From: Paraburkholderia sp. PGU19
Lineage (GTDB): Bacteria > Pseudomonadota > Gammaproteobacteria > Burkholderiales > Burkholderiaceae
Assembly (NCBI RefSeq): GCF_013426915.1
Contig: NZ_AP023181.1
Span: forward strand, 1,426,001-1,490,000
Direction of reading: 5' to 3'
DNA: 64,000 bases
The notes under the pieces were generated by a model. It saw only the letters and a program-made list of their open reading frames with translations. It was not told where the DNA came from and did not search any database. The first letter of the stretch is position 1; every line of letters begins with the position of its first letter. Positions 1-8,685 of this stretch are shown here, piece by piece. A program made the position numbers and the translations under genes.

Positions 1-1
1 C

Positions 2-613
2 ACGGGCACGTATCGGCGGCTGATGGGTTCGCTGTTGACGCTGATTCGTGAAGAACCGCTGGTTCGCCAGACCTCGGCCATCGCCGCGCTTCAGTTCGCC
101 GCATTCAGCGCGTTCTGGGCCACGCTGGCGTTTCATCTGCACGCGATGGACGCGCATTACGGCAGCGAGGTCGCGGGCCTGTTCGGACTGGTCGGCGTGG
201 TCGGCGCATCGGCTTCGACGGGTGCAGGCAAGCTGATCGACACGCGCAACCCGCGTCACGTCGTGCTGGCAAGCGGCGCCATCTTCGTCGTGGCCTTTGC
301 GATTCTCGCGGCGACGGGCAACACGATTGCGGGCCTCGTCGCCGGCGTGATCGTGCTCGACCTGGGATTGCAGAGCGGGCATGTCGCGAACATGGCGCGC
401 AACATGAGTATCACGAGCGATGCGATGAGCCGCATCAACACGCTCTACATGACGATCCGCTTTGCGGGCGGCGCGCTTGGGTCGTCGTTGGGCATCTGGG
501 CTTGGAGCGTGTGGCAATGGCCCGGCGTCTGCGCGGTGGGACTCGCGCTCGGATGCGTATCGGTGATGATTCAGGTGCGGCCGCAGATGGCGGGTGAAGC
601 GCAGCGGGAATGA
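2..613 (+). CDS. MFS transporter, C-terminal part (cut by window start)
   Basis: The reading frame is open from base 2 and runs into an internal ATG at 23, so this is the end of a gene that begins before the window. About 200 residues are visible, with roughly six hydrophobic segments and the GLVGVVGAS / GKLIDTRNPR stretch that matches the loop between two helices in the second half of a major facilitator protein. That suggests a proton-driven permease of the inner membrane; the substrate cannot be read. It ends 21 bases before a convergent DUF2784 gene. The ATG at 23 is probably not the true start because coding sequence continues upstream of it. Confidence 0.85.
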   Translation, partial: TGTYRRLMGSLLTLIREEPLVRQTSAIAALQFAAFSAFWATLAFHLHAMDAHYGSEVAGLFGLVGVVGASASTGAGKLIDTRNPRHVVLASGAIFVVAFAILAATGNTIAGLVAGVIVLDLGLQSGHVANMARNMSITSDAMSRINTLYMTIRFAGGALGSSLGIWAWSVWQWPGVCAVGLALGCVSVMIQVRPQMAGEAQRE

Positions 614-634
614 TCGCGTGCGGCTAGACCGCTC

Positions 635-1003
635 TCAACGGCGCGGTGGAATGCATCGCCATGTGATTGCCACGATCAGCAGAAAGGCCACATACGCAAC
701 CGCGAACATCCACGCGGGGAAATCGTAGTAGAGCCAGTGGCTCACCCAACGCTGCACGAAACCTTGCTCGACCGTGCCTCCCGTGCGCAAGCGGTCTTCG
801 AGCACGGTGAGCGGGCACGGCACGTCGAGTGCTGCGAGAATCGCGACGACACCAATCGCCGCGAGATGCAGCGCGCGGAAAGCACGATTGCGCACCCAGG
901 CGTATTGCAACGCCGCGCCCGCCCAGATCGCCATCAATCCGCCGACGATAAACAGGACGATCAGCGCATGCAACACGAGCACTGCGTCGGCCAGCCAGAT
1001 CAT
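635..1003 (-). CDS. DUF2784 family membrane protein
   Basis: A 122-residue protein with three or four predicted membrane helices (about residues 3-25, 32-52 and 95-117). Its pattern of Trp, Tyr and Pro around a CPLTVLE motif (near residue 63) is typical of DUF2784 proteins, small inner-membrane proteins of unknown function. The ATG at 1003 was chosen because an AGGAA ribosome site sits just upstream and the first helix starts at once; a longer frame upstream has non-membrane, Arg-rich sequence and looks spurious. It is divergent from the LysR gene at 1300, with a 296-base region between them. Confidence 0.8.
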   Translation of the reverse strand: MIWLADAVLVLHALIVLFIVGGLMAIWAGAALQYAWVRNRAFRALHLAAIGVVAILAALDVPCPLTVLEDRLRTGGTVEQGFVQRWVSHWLYYDFPAWMFAVAYVAFLLIVAITWRCIPPRR

Positions 1004-1299
1004 GATGTTTCCTGCGCGCTTCTGTCTCGGCCAGGTTCGCATGACACGCGACCGTGAAGAATCAGGCCGATTACATTGTCCCTTCACCAAGGCATTGTGC
1101 AGCGTTTCGCTCACCCGCGCTCGACGCGCTTGTGGCGCACAACATTCCGTGGCGCAGCGTAAACCTGTCGATCTGAAATACGCGGCTTTTCCTGTGCGTC
1201 AACGATGCGCGCGTTTGTGTCCCGGTGCGCAAGTCAATCATCAGGCTCGATGTGCTAGCCTGAATCTTCATCATCCGAGGTGATCCGGCGAGGCGCACG

Positions 1300-2247
1300 A
1301 TGGAACTGAGGCATCTGAGAATGTTTTGCGCGGTGGCCGATTGCGGCAGCTTCACGGCAGCGGCTGAAAAAATCCATAACGTTCAGTCGAACGTGACGAT
1401 GCGCATCAAGGAGCTCGAAGCGGAATTGAACCAGCAGTTGTTCATCCGGCAGAAGAACGGCGTGGTGCTCACGTCGGCGGGGCAGATTTTTCTGGGCTAC
1501 GCGCAACGCATCCTTCAGTTGACGGACGAAAGCCGCAACGCGCTACTGGACAACGCATCGCCGCGCGGGCTGCTGCGCCTCGGGTCGATGGAAACGACGG
1601 CCGCGATCCGTTTGCCGAAAGTGCTGGCGAAGTATCACGTGCAGTTTCCGCAAGTTCAACTGTCGCTGATGACGGGCACGACGAACGAGTTGATCAAGGC
1701 GGTCGAATGTCATCGGCTGGATGGCGCGTTCGTTGGCGGCTTTCATCAGAGTTCGTCGCTGCATCAGGAAGAAGTGTTTGAAGAAGAACTGGTGCTCGTG
1801 AGCGGCATCGAGTTCGAAACGCTTGCAGCGCTTGCGAAGCAGATGTCCGGGCAAACGGTGCTCGCATTCAGGACGGGCTGCTTCTATCGTTCGACACTCG
1901 AAAACTGGTTCTATCACGCCGGCATCATTCCGGGGCAGGTGATGGAGCTAGGCACGCTGGATGGAATCATGTCGTGTGTCGCGGCGGGAATGGGGATTAC
2001 GTTGTTGCCGCGATCGGTGGTGGAGAGTCATGGCGCGCGGCATGCCGTGCATTGCCATGCACTTCCGTCGCAATTCGCGCACGTGAAGACGGTGTTCATC
2101 CGTAACAAGGACACTATCGTCACGCCGGCGCTCACCGCGATGATCGATCTCGCGCATGAGCAGTTTGCGGTCGACGTCGATGTCAAGACTCCTCCGCCTG
2201 TTGGAAACATACTGACTTCGGCGCTGGCTGCTGTCTATGCAGCGTGA
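1300..2247 (+). CDS. LysR family transcriptional regulator
   Basis: A 315-residue protein. The N-terminus (MELRHLRMFCAVADCGSFTAA, roughly residues 1-60) is a winged helix-turn-helix typical of LysR proteins, followed by the linker helix and an effector-binding domain (about 90-295). The sequence resembles regulators that sit beside MFS efflux genes. An MFS gene follows 165 bases downstream on the same strand, and the divergent DUF2784 gene is the other likely target. The ligand cannot be inferred. Length and domain order are normal for the family. Confidence 0.9.
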   Translation: MELRHLRMFCAVADCGSFTAAAEKIHNVQSNVTMRIKELEAELNQQLFIRQKNGVVLTSAGQIFLGYAQRILQLTDESRNALLDNASPRGLLRLGSMETTAAIRLPKVLAKYHVQFPQVQLSLMTGTTNELIKAVECHRLDGAFVGGFHQSSSLHQEEVFEEELVLVSGIEFETLAALAKQMSGQTVLAFRTGCFYRSTLENWFYHAGIIPGQVMELGTLDGIMSCVAAGMGITLLPRSVVESHGARHAVHCHALPSQFAHVKTVFIRNKDTIVTPALTAMIDLAHEQFAVDVDVKTPPPVGNILTSALAAVYAA

Positions 2248-2412
2248 CGAACCGGCAGCGGGTGCGTTTTAGCGGCAAGTGTTAATAGCGGTTCGATGGC
2301 TTTCGGGATTGCGGACATCCATGTCCGATATGTCCGGAACGCCAGTCCATTGATGTCCGGTGTCGGCCGATCCAGAATCAAGCAACGCTTGACTCTCGAT
2401 TCCAGGCTTCAG

Positions 2413-3636
2413 ATGACACCCACCTACACAACTTCTTCCCTTCCCGCGCCCGTTTACTGGCTGGCGCTCGGCGCTTTCGCGATCGGAACGGAAGGCTTCA
2501 TGATTTCTCCGCTTCTTCCCGGACTCGCGACCGATCTGTCGGTGACGATCGAAACGGCAGGACAGCTGGTGACAGTATTCGCGCTCGCCTACGGCCTCAG
2601 TTCCCCCGTCCTGACGGCGTTGAGCGGCAGCATGAACCGGCGGACGTTGCTGCTCGCGAGCATGATCGCGTTCGCGCTTTCCAACCTGCTCGCGTTCGCA
2701 GCGCCGTCTTTCTGGGCCTTGGTGGGCGCCCGGGTGTTGCTGGCGCTGTCCGCCGGTCTCTATGTGCCAGGCGCGAACGCGCTGGCGAGCGTCATCGTGC
2801 CGCCCGAAAGGCGCGGCCGCGCAATCGCGGTGGTGAACGGCGGCATTACGATTGCGATCGCGCTCGGCGTTCCTCTCGGCGCCGTCATCGGCCATGCGCT
2901 CGGCTGGCGCATGACGTTCGCGGGCGTCGCGGGATTGGCGGCACTCGCGGTGGCTGGGTTGTTCTTCGGCCTGCCGCGCGATATCGGCGCCGGCATTCCG
3001 GTTGCGACGCTGCGCGAGCGCATCGCGATCGCGCGCAAACCTGTCGTGCTCGCGACGCTGCTCACGACCACGCTCTGGGCCACTGGCGCGTATACGGTTT
3101 ATACCTATCTCTCGCCGTTTCTCGCTGAAATCACTGGATTGGCCGGCGCACAGGTCGGCATGGTGATGTTCATGTGGGGACTTGCCGCAGCGATTGGCGT
3201 CGTGTCGGGTGGCACAGCAAATGACCGCTTTGGACCTCTGGCCGTGATCGTTCCAACGATCGCGCTGTCAGGCGTCGCGTTTGCCACACTGTCGATCAGC
3301 GCGCGCTTTCTGTCGCCGGGCGCTGCACTCGTGCCAGTGATTGCCGCTATCGCGCTGTGGGGCGTCGCGCACTGGGCGTTTTATCCGGCACAGCAGGCGC
3401 GGCTGATCGATATCGCTGGTGTGAAGGTCGCATCGATCGTGTTGTCGCTCAATGCTTCGTTCATGTATATCGGGTTCTCGATAGGCGCCGCGCTCGGTGC
3501 GCTCACGTTGGCTCACGCCAGTGTGGGAAGCCTCGGGTGGGTGGCGGCAATGTGTGAGCTGGCGGCGGTGTTGCTGACTGTCGCGATTATTGCGCGGCCT
3601 GCGAGAGTGAAGGCAGCTTGCGCTGCTGTCGAATGA
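2413..3636 (+). CDS. MFS transporter, DHA1 (drug:H+ antiporter-1) type
   Basis: A 407-residue, 12-helix permease. The opening APVYWLALGAFAIGTEGFMI is characteristic of the AraJ/NepI/chloramphenicol-pump branch of DHA1 efflux proteins, and SGSMNRRTLLL is the conserved loop after helix 2. It probably exports small molecules (sugars, nucleosides or drugs) in exchange for protons; the substrate is not readable. The start at 2413 was preferred over 2296 because the extra upstream residues do not resemble the family. It follows the LysR gene and probably is its target. A strong hairpin closes the gene at 3651. Confidence 0.88.
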   Translation: MTPTYTTSSLPAPVYWLALGAFAIGTEGFMISPLLPGLATDLSVTIETAGQLVTVFALAYGLSSPVLTALSGSMNRRTLLLASMIAFALSNLLAFAAPSFWALVGARVLLALSAGLYVPGANALASVIVPPERRGRAIAVVNGGITIAIALGVPLGAVIGHALGWRMTFAGVAGLAALAVAGLFFGLPRDIGAGIPVATLRERIAIARKPVVLATLLTTTLWATGAYTVYTYLSPFLAEITGLAGAQVGMVMFMWGLAAAIGVVSGGTANDRFGPLAVIVPTIALSGVAFATLSISARFLSPGAALVPVIAAIALWGVAHWAFYPAQQARLIDIAGVKVASIVLSLNASFMYIGFSIGAALGALTLAHASVGSLGWVAAMCELAAVLLTVAIIARPARVKAACAAVE

Positions 3637-3650
3637 ACGCTCAGGTTGGC

Positions 3651-3684
3651 GGGGCTGAAGGCGGCCTTCGCCCCTTCTCTTTCT
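3651..3684 (+). terminator. Probable rho-independent terminator of the DHA1 gene
   Basis: GGGGC and GAAGGC arms (3651-3660) pair with GCCTTCG and CCCC (3664-3674), giving a GC-rich stem, followed by a pyrimidine run TTCTCTTTCT. It lies 15 bases after the stop of the MFS gene and before the convergent amidohydrolase. Confidence 0.65.
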
Positions 3685-3728
3685 AAACGGAGTACCGTGG
3701 ACTGCTCGCCCGCCGGGCGAACGCGCGA

Positions 3729-4625
3729 CTATATCGTCGGTTCCTCAAACCGGTAGAACTTCGCCGATGTGCCACACGCGACGGCCCTTTGCTCCGCCTC
3801 ATTGGGCAAGAGTGTCCGCAGGGCGTCGAGCGTGCGACCAAAATCCTGAGATGCCTCGAATTGCGTATGCGGCCAATCACTCCCCCACATCAGGCGATTC
3901 ACTCCAAACGCCTCCGTCAGAAGCCGAACAGCATCATGTGCAAAGCGAGGTGTTGCGTGCTCACCCTCCGCGAAGCTCCCGTTTCGATAGGCCGCTGATA
4001 TCTTGACCCACACCTGGCCTGTGCTCGCCAGATCGAGGAGTCGACGGAAGCCCTCGTCATCGACGCCGAGTGCAGGGTCTGGCCTGCCGAAATGATCGAT
4101 GACCACATTCAGGCCTTGAACCAGGAGCGGCTGCACGATTCGCTCAAGACGCGCCGCCTCGGCGTGGACTTCGACATGCCATCCCAGTTGACGAACATGC
4201 GCGAGCGTTTCCGGTGTCAGACTCCTTTCGATCGGGAGATCGGGAAGACCGATGAGGTTCAATCGAATGCCGACGACGCCCGCCCGCGCCATTGCCATTA
4301 GCGCGTCGAGTCCGCAGTCCGGATCGACAACCGCGACGCCGCGAAGCCGGTCAGGCGCGCGTCGCAAAGCGGCCAGCAGATAGTCGCAATCGGTGCCGAG
4401 AAAGCTGGGCTGCACCAGCACGCCGCGCGACACATTGTGTGTGTCGAGTTGTTCGAGATAGACGTCGAGCGGCGCGTCGTAGTTGGGCGCATATCGGCGC
4501 TGCCGGGCAAGCGGCAGGCCGCGCTCGAACACATGCGCGTGTGCATCGATCAAGGCGATTTGGGAAAGACGCTGCGCTGTCTGCTGCTCATGCGCATGCG
4601 AACCCGTTGTTTCGATCATTGACAT
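3729..4625 (-). CDS. Amidohydrolase family protein (PDC hydrolase-like, COG3618)
   Basis: A 298-residue TIM-barrel hydrolase. IDAHAHVFE (about residues 25-33) carries the metal-binding HxH motif, VIDHFGRPD (about 175) and MWGSDWPHT (about 245) are the other signature stretches of the 2-pyrone-4,6-dicarboxylate lactonase/amidohydrolase-2 group. It probably hydrolyses a lactone or ring-cleavage product. It lies 46 bases after the MFS gene at 4672-5967 on the same strand, so uptake and hydrolysis are likely co-transcribed. Two ATGs (4625 and 4619) share the GGAGAG ribosome site; the exact start is uncertain by two residues. The substrate is unknown. Confidence 0.85.
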   Translation of the reverse strand: MSMIETTGSHAHEQQTAQRLSQIALIDAHAHVFERGLPLARQRRYAPNYDAPLDVYLEQLDTHNVSRGVLVQPSFLGTDCDYLLAALRRAPDRLRGVAVVDPDCGLDALMAMARAGVVGIRLNLIGLPDLPIERSLTPETLAHVRQLGWHVEVHAEAARLERIVQPLLVQGLNVVIDHFGRPDPALGVDDEGFRRLLDLASTGQVWVKISAAYRNGSFAEGEHATPRFAHDAVRLLTEAFGVNRLMWGSDWPHTQFEASQDFGRTLDALRTLLPNEAEQRAVACGTSAKFYRFEEPTI

Positions 4626-4671
4626 TACTCTCCGACAAAACTTGCCCGGCTGTCGTCAGAACAGCCGCGCA

Positions 4672-5967
4672 TCAGTGCCGTTGCGCCTGCGTCAGCGTTC
4701 CCGCAGGTCCGGCCTCGAGTACCGCTTCGCCGAGTGCGCGGCCGCGCGTCTCGGGCAGCATCAACACGGACAGGACCACGATTGAGTAAGCCAGTCCGGC
4801 GTCAATGCCAATTGCCGTTCCAAGCGACATATTGGCGGACATGTGGCCCACGAGCACAGGAAAGCCCGCCGACACCACGCGGCCGAAGTTATAGCAAAAG
4901 CCGACACCCGTACCCCGCATGCCACGAGGATAAAGCTCGTTGAAAAGCGCGCCCATGCTGGCCGGGATACCCGCTGCGAAGAACCCCAGCGGAAAGCCGA
5001 AGAACAGCATGGCGAGATTGCTGAGCGGCAGAAACAGATACGCGGTAACCGTCAGCACGCAGCAGATCGCGAAGGTGAGGATGGTCCTGCGCCGGCCGAT
5101 CCGGTCGAGCAAATGCGCGCTGACGATACACCCGCAAAAGAACGCAACGATGACAACAGCAAGGTAAGCGCCCGTGCCCAACACCGACAAGTGGCGCTCC
5201 GTTTTCAGGAAAGTGGGGAGCCACGTCATCAATGCATAGTACCCACCATGCGCACCCACTCCGAGCAACGCGCCGATTAGCGTCATGCGCAGCACTTGCG
5301 GCGAGAAGATTCCGAAGAACACGCCGAACGTCGAAGCATCGTCGCGTGCCCGAACGTCGCGCGCCGCCCGCGCGGGCTGCACGGGCTCCCGTACGCCGCG
5401 TCGAACATAGAGGATCAGCAGCGCGGGAAAGAGGCCGATCCCGAACATCACGCGCCATGCCGTCTCGCCGGGCAGCCACGAGAACATCAACGCGTAGAGC
5501 AGCACGGCGGCGCCCCAGCCGACGGCCCATGCGCTCTGCACGCTGCCCATCGCCTTGCCGCGATGTTCGGCACGAATCGTTTCGGCCATCAGGACCGCGC
5601 CCGCCGCCCACTCTCCACCGAAGCCAAAGCCCTGAAGCGTCTTAAGGATCAGGAACTGCGGATAGTTCTGCGCGAACGCGCAAAGAAACGTGAATACAGC
5701 GAAGAAAGCAACGGTCCATTGCAGCGTCTTCACGCGGCCCAGCCGGTCCGAGAGCATGCCGGCCACCCAGCCGCCCAGCGCCGAAGCCACCAGTGTCACA
5801 CCGCTCACCATCCCGGCTTGCGTCCGGCTGATCGACCATTCCGCGATGATCGCTGGAATCACGAGACTGAACATCTGCACGTCTAGCGAGTCGAGTGCCC
5901 ATCCGCCGAAACACGCCCAGAATGTCCGACGCTCGTTGCCGGACACCTCCTTGAACCACTTGAACAT
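4672..5967 (-). CDS. MFS transporter, aromatic acid:H+ symporter / metabolite transporter type
   Basis: A 431-residue, 12-helix permease. GGWALDSLDVQMFSLVIPAI at the first helix and SDRLGRVKTLQ after helix 2 fit the AAHS/sialate-like group of MFS importers. The ATG at 5967 was chosen for the AGGAGA ribosome site seven bases upstream. It is placed between a GntR regulator (6037) and an amidohydrolase (4625), so it probably imports the substrate of the hydrolase, a carboxylate or aromatic acid. The substrate itself cannot be read from the sequence. Confidence 0.85.
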   Translation of the reverse strand: MFKWFKEVSGNERRTFWACFGGWALDSLDVQMFSLVIPAIIAEWSISRTQAGMVSGVTLVASALGGWVAGMLSDRLGRVKTLQWTVAFFAVFTFLCAFAQNYPQFLILKTLQGFGFGGEWAAGAVLMAETIRAEHRGKAMGSVQSAWAVGWGAAVLLYALMFSWLPGETAWRVMFGIGLFPALLILYVRRGVREPVQPARAARDVRARDDASTFGVFFGIFSPQVLRMTLIGALLGVGAHGGYYALMTWLPTFLKTERHLSVLGTGAYLAVVIVAFFCGCIVSAHLLDRIGRRRTILTFAICCVLTVTAYLFLPLSNLAMLFFGFPLGFFAAGIPASMGALFNELYPRGMRGTGVGFCYNFGRVVSAGFPVLVGHMSANMSLGTAIGIDAGLAYSIVVLSVLMLPETRGRALGEAVLEAGPAGTLTQAQRH

Positions 5968-6036
5968 TGCCGTCTCCTGCGTCGCGTATCCCATCGTGGG
6001 GATCGAATCGTTATGGATTGCCAGGTCTTTCGATAT

Positions 6037-6759
6037 CTACCGGATGTCGGCCTGGTAAATGAATTCGCTTGCGGGCCCGCGCGAGCGCCGCCATTCCAGC
6101 GGCTGCCTGTCATATCCATACGCGAGCCGCTCGATCACGACGGCGGGCGTACCCGGCTCGATGCGCAGGAGCCGCGCGTGAAGCGGACCGATCGCCTCGA
6201 CAGTCAGCGTTTCGGTTGCCGACGCGATGACCTGATTGCACTGCGCCTCATACACGGGATAGAGCAGATCGCCGATCTCCGTCAGTTCGAGTTGTGCGAA
6301 CGCGGCGAAACGGTCGAACGGAAGCCAGATTTCTTCCGCGAGCATCGGCACGCCATCGATCAACCGAAGACGCGACATCTGAATGACCTTGGCGCCATTC
6401 GGAATCTGCAAGGTCGCGGCGACGGCCGACGGCGCCTCCACGACTTCGCGGCGCAGGATGCGGCTCTCGGGAATGCGACGCTCGCCCTGCCTGGTCTGGA
6501 ATCTGAAGAACCTGAATAGAGAACTGTCGAAGCTCGCGCGGCGCACGAATGTTCCGCGGCCCTGGAACCGCTCCAGCAGCCCTTCTGCGACCAGCAGATC
6601 GACAGCTTTACGAACGGTGCCGACAGCGACGTCGTAGCTTTTCGCGAGCGCCTGCTCGGTCGGAATGGCTTCGCCGGGGCGCCAGTGGCGGGCAGCGACC
6701 AGTGCGACCATCTCGTCGCGCAAGCGCTGGTAGCGGGGCAGTCGATCATCGGCGTGCAT
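6037..6759 (-). CDS. GntR family regulator, HutC/UTRA subfamily
   Basis: A 240-residue protein: winged helix-turn-helix at about residues 8-75 (LPRYQRLRDEM, then IPTEQALAKSYDVAVGTVRK) and a UTRA ligand-binding domain from about 95 to the end. The ATG at 6759 was chosen because GGAGA lies seven bases upstream; the ATG at 6780 is further upstream and lies inside a palindromic operator. It probably represses both the MFS/amidohydrolase genes downstream and the divergent MFS gene at 6927, and itself. The effector is probably the transported acid or a derivative, by analogy with HutC-type regulators. Confidence 0.87.
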   Translation of the reverse strand: MHADDRLPRYQRLRDEMVALVAARHWRPGEAIPTEQALAKSYDVAVGTVRKAVDLLVAEGLLERFQGRGTFVRRASFDSSLFRFFRFQTRQGERRIPESRILRREVVEAPSAVAATLQIPNGAKVIQMSRLRLIDGVPMLAEEIWLPFDRFAAFAQLELTEIGDLLYPVYEAQCNQVIASATETLTVEAIGPLHARLLRIEPGTPAVVIERLAYGYDRQPLEWRRSRGPASEFIYQADIR

Positions 6760-6777
6760 GCTTTTCTCCATCAAATT

Positions 6778-6787
6778 CATATATATG
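6778..6787. promoter_or_regulatory. Operator candidate 1 for the GntR regulator
   Basis: A perfect 10-base palindrome CATATATATG next to the start of the GntR gene. Its 17-base surroundings (6774-6790) are the exact inverse complement of the second site at 6892-6908. It covers the alternative upstream ATG (6780) of gntR, as expected of an autoregulatory operator. Binding by this GntR protein is inferred from position. Confidence 0.65.
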
Positions 6788-6894
6788 TTTGCATGAGTCG
6801 CTCCGTTTGACCGACCAGGAATTACCCTAATCATGCGATAGCTTCTTGACATGACGGGTTTATACCCATTGCTGGCACATGAAATTCAACTAAA

Positions 6895-6904
6895 CATATA
6901 TATG
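6895..6904. promoter_or_regulatory. Operator candidate 2 for the GntR regulator
   Basis: A second copy of CATATATATG, 23 bases before the GTG start of the divergent MFS gene. The centres of the two copies are 117 bases apart, close to eleven helical turns, so one protein could bridge both. Confidence 0.65.
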
Positions 6905-6926
6905 AATTGCTAACTGGAGACTGGTT

Positions 6927-8228
6927 GTGGCCCAAACCCTGACAGACGAGCAGATCGTCGTGAAGAAGATCGCGTGGCGGTTGATGCCGCTGTTGATTGT
7001 CATGTTCCTGATCGCCTTCATCGACAGGCAAAACGTGGGCTTCGCCAAGTTGCAGATGGTCGGAGCGCTGGGAATGTCCGAAGCCTCATACGGATTGGGG
7101 GCGTCACTGTTCTTCATCGGCTATCTTCTGTTCGAAGTGCCGAGCACGCTCGCGCTTCATCGCTTCGGCGCGCGTTTGTGGCTCGCACGCATCATGGCGA
7201 CGTGGGGCGCAATCACGGTCGCGATGGCTTTCACGCATTCGATGGGCGTGTTCTATGTCTTTCGTTTCGCGTTGGGCGTGGCGGAAGCTGGCTTCTATCC
7301 AGGCGTCATCTTTTATCTGACGCTGTGGTTCCCGCAGAGCCATCGCACGCGCATGCTCGGCTTCTTCACGCTTGGCAGCGCGCTCGCCAACATGCTCGGC
7401 TCACTCGCGGGCGGCCTGCTTCTGTCGTTCGACGGCAGTCTTGGCCTTGCAGGCTGGCAGTGGGTATTCGTCGCAACGGGCGCACCCGCCATCGTCGTCG
7501 CGTTGATCGCCTTGCGTTTCCTGCCGGACTCCGTCGAACGCGCGCGGTTTCTGTCGAGCGAAGAGAAAAACCTCATCGTCGCCGCAATCAGGCGTGAGGC
7601 ACCGACCGAGGCTGTATCCGAGCACCCATGGCGTGCTCTCATCGACAAACGCGTGCTGATGTTCGCTTGCGGCTACATGCTGATGTCGACCTCGCTCTAT
7701 GGCGTGACCTACTGGATGCCGACGCTGCTCAAGAGCGGCGGCGTCTCGCACTCGCTCAATGGCTTGCTGAACATGATTCCGTGGTTGCTCGCCGCGCTGC
7801 TTCTGCTCTGGCTGCCCGCGAGACTCAAGCGCGAAAACGTGGTGCTCAAGGCGATGGCGATCGTGGCCGGTGTCGGCGTAATCGGCTTCGCGCTGAGTCT
7901 CGTCCTGCCTGGCTTGCCGCTGCGCTTCGCAGCGCTCGTTCTTGGCGGCGCATGTATCCCCCTGCTTTACCCGTGTTTCTGGTCGCTTCCGCCGCGCTTC
8001 TTTACGGGCGCACGCGCCGCCGCAAGCATTGCGGCGATCAATTCGATCGGGAATCTCGGCGGCTTCTTTGCGCAGAATCTGATGCCCTACGTCGGCAAGC
8101 TCGCGGGTAACGCCAGTGCGCCGATGCTGGTGCCCGTCATCTGCCTGACGCTGCTCGGCGCTGGACTGTCGGTCGCGTGGGTCTCGAACGGGCGCAGCAC
8201 ACGCGGACAGGTTGCCACGGGACAATAG
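6927..8228 (+). CDS. MFS transporter, anion:cation symporter (ACS) type
   Basis: A 433-residue, 12-helix permease. The FIDRQNVGFAKLQM motif at helix 1, GYLLFEVPSTLAL at helix 2 and GVAEAGFYPGVIFYL at helix 4 are hallmarks of ACS carboxylate importers (tartrate, 4-hydroxyphenylacetate, phthalate type). Translation starts at a GTG with GGAGA about eight bases upstream. It is divergent from gntR and has an operator copy just before it, so it is probably co-regulated with the second MFS gene and the amidohydrolase. Two importers on one regulon suggest related substrates. Confidence 0.87.
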   Translation: MAQTLTDEQIVVKKIAWRLMPLLIVMFLIAFIDRQNVGFAKLQMVGALGMSEASYGLGASLFFIGYLLFEVPSTLALHRFGARLWLARIMATWGAITVAMAFTHSMGVFYVFRFALGVAEAGFYPGVIFYLTLWFPQSHRTRMLGFFTLGSALANMLGSLAGGLLLSFDGSLGLAGWQWVFVATGAPAIVVALIALRFLPDSVERARFLSSEEKNLIVAAIRREAPTEAVSEHPWRALIDKRVLMFACGYMLMSTSLYGVTYWMPTLLKSGGVSHSLNGLLNMIPWLLAALLLLWLPARLKRENVVLKAMAIVAGVGVIGFALSLVLPGLPLRFAALVLGGACIPLLYPCFWSLPPRFFTGARAAASIAAINSIGNLGGFFAQNLMPYVGKLAGNASAPMLVPVICLTLLGAGLSVAWVSNGRSTRGQVATGQ

Positions 8229-8685
8229 TCCAGCGCCACCTTCGACGGCTCCTTGCCTGCGCGGAGCTGCCGTAGGCCCAGCGGGTGTATCTGACTGATC
8301 GCTTACGGTGATGGCGGCTGAACGCATGCAGTCCGCCATCAAGCATCGTCCTTCAATGCTGCCAAATGGATGCTCGCCGATGGTCGCGCGAGCGCATCGC
8401 GCCGGCCATAGGCAACGACGCAAGTTGCCAAATAAGAGGCCACGTTGTTAGCTTCACGAAATGTTCTCAGGCGTCACAGGTGTTGTGACCGAAGCGGCCT
8501 AGACCCCCGTCGCTCGCGCTGAGAGAATGCGCAGACCCGCTACAAACCGGAGATCGATTTGAGCCCTTGAACGGGTCTACCGGCAAACAGCGCAGCTGTA
8601 GCAGTGGCATGTTACTTACTACTTTATCTGACATGTCAGACAAATGTGGTAGGTAACTGGCACAACCGACTCGAAGGGATCCATT
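8229..8685. other. 457-base gap with a large imperfect palindrome
   Basis: No convincing gene. The main structure is at 8611-8657: outer arms GTTACTTACTAC and GTGGTAGGTAAC flank a perfect 14-base palindrome TCTGACATGTCAGA (8627-8640). It lies 30-75 bases before the start of the next gene, a position that suits an operator or an mRNA hairpin. Confidence 0.6.
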
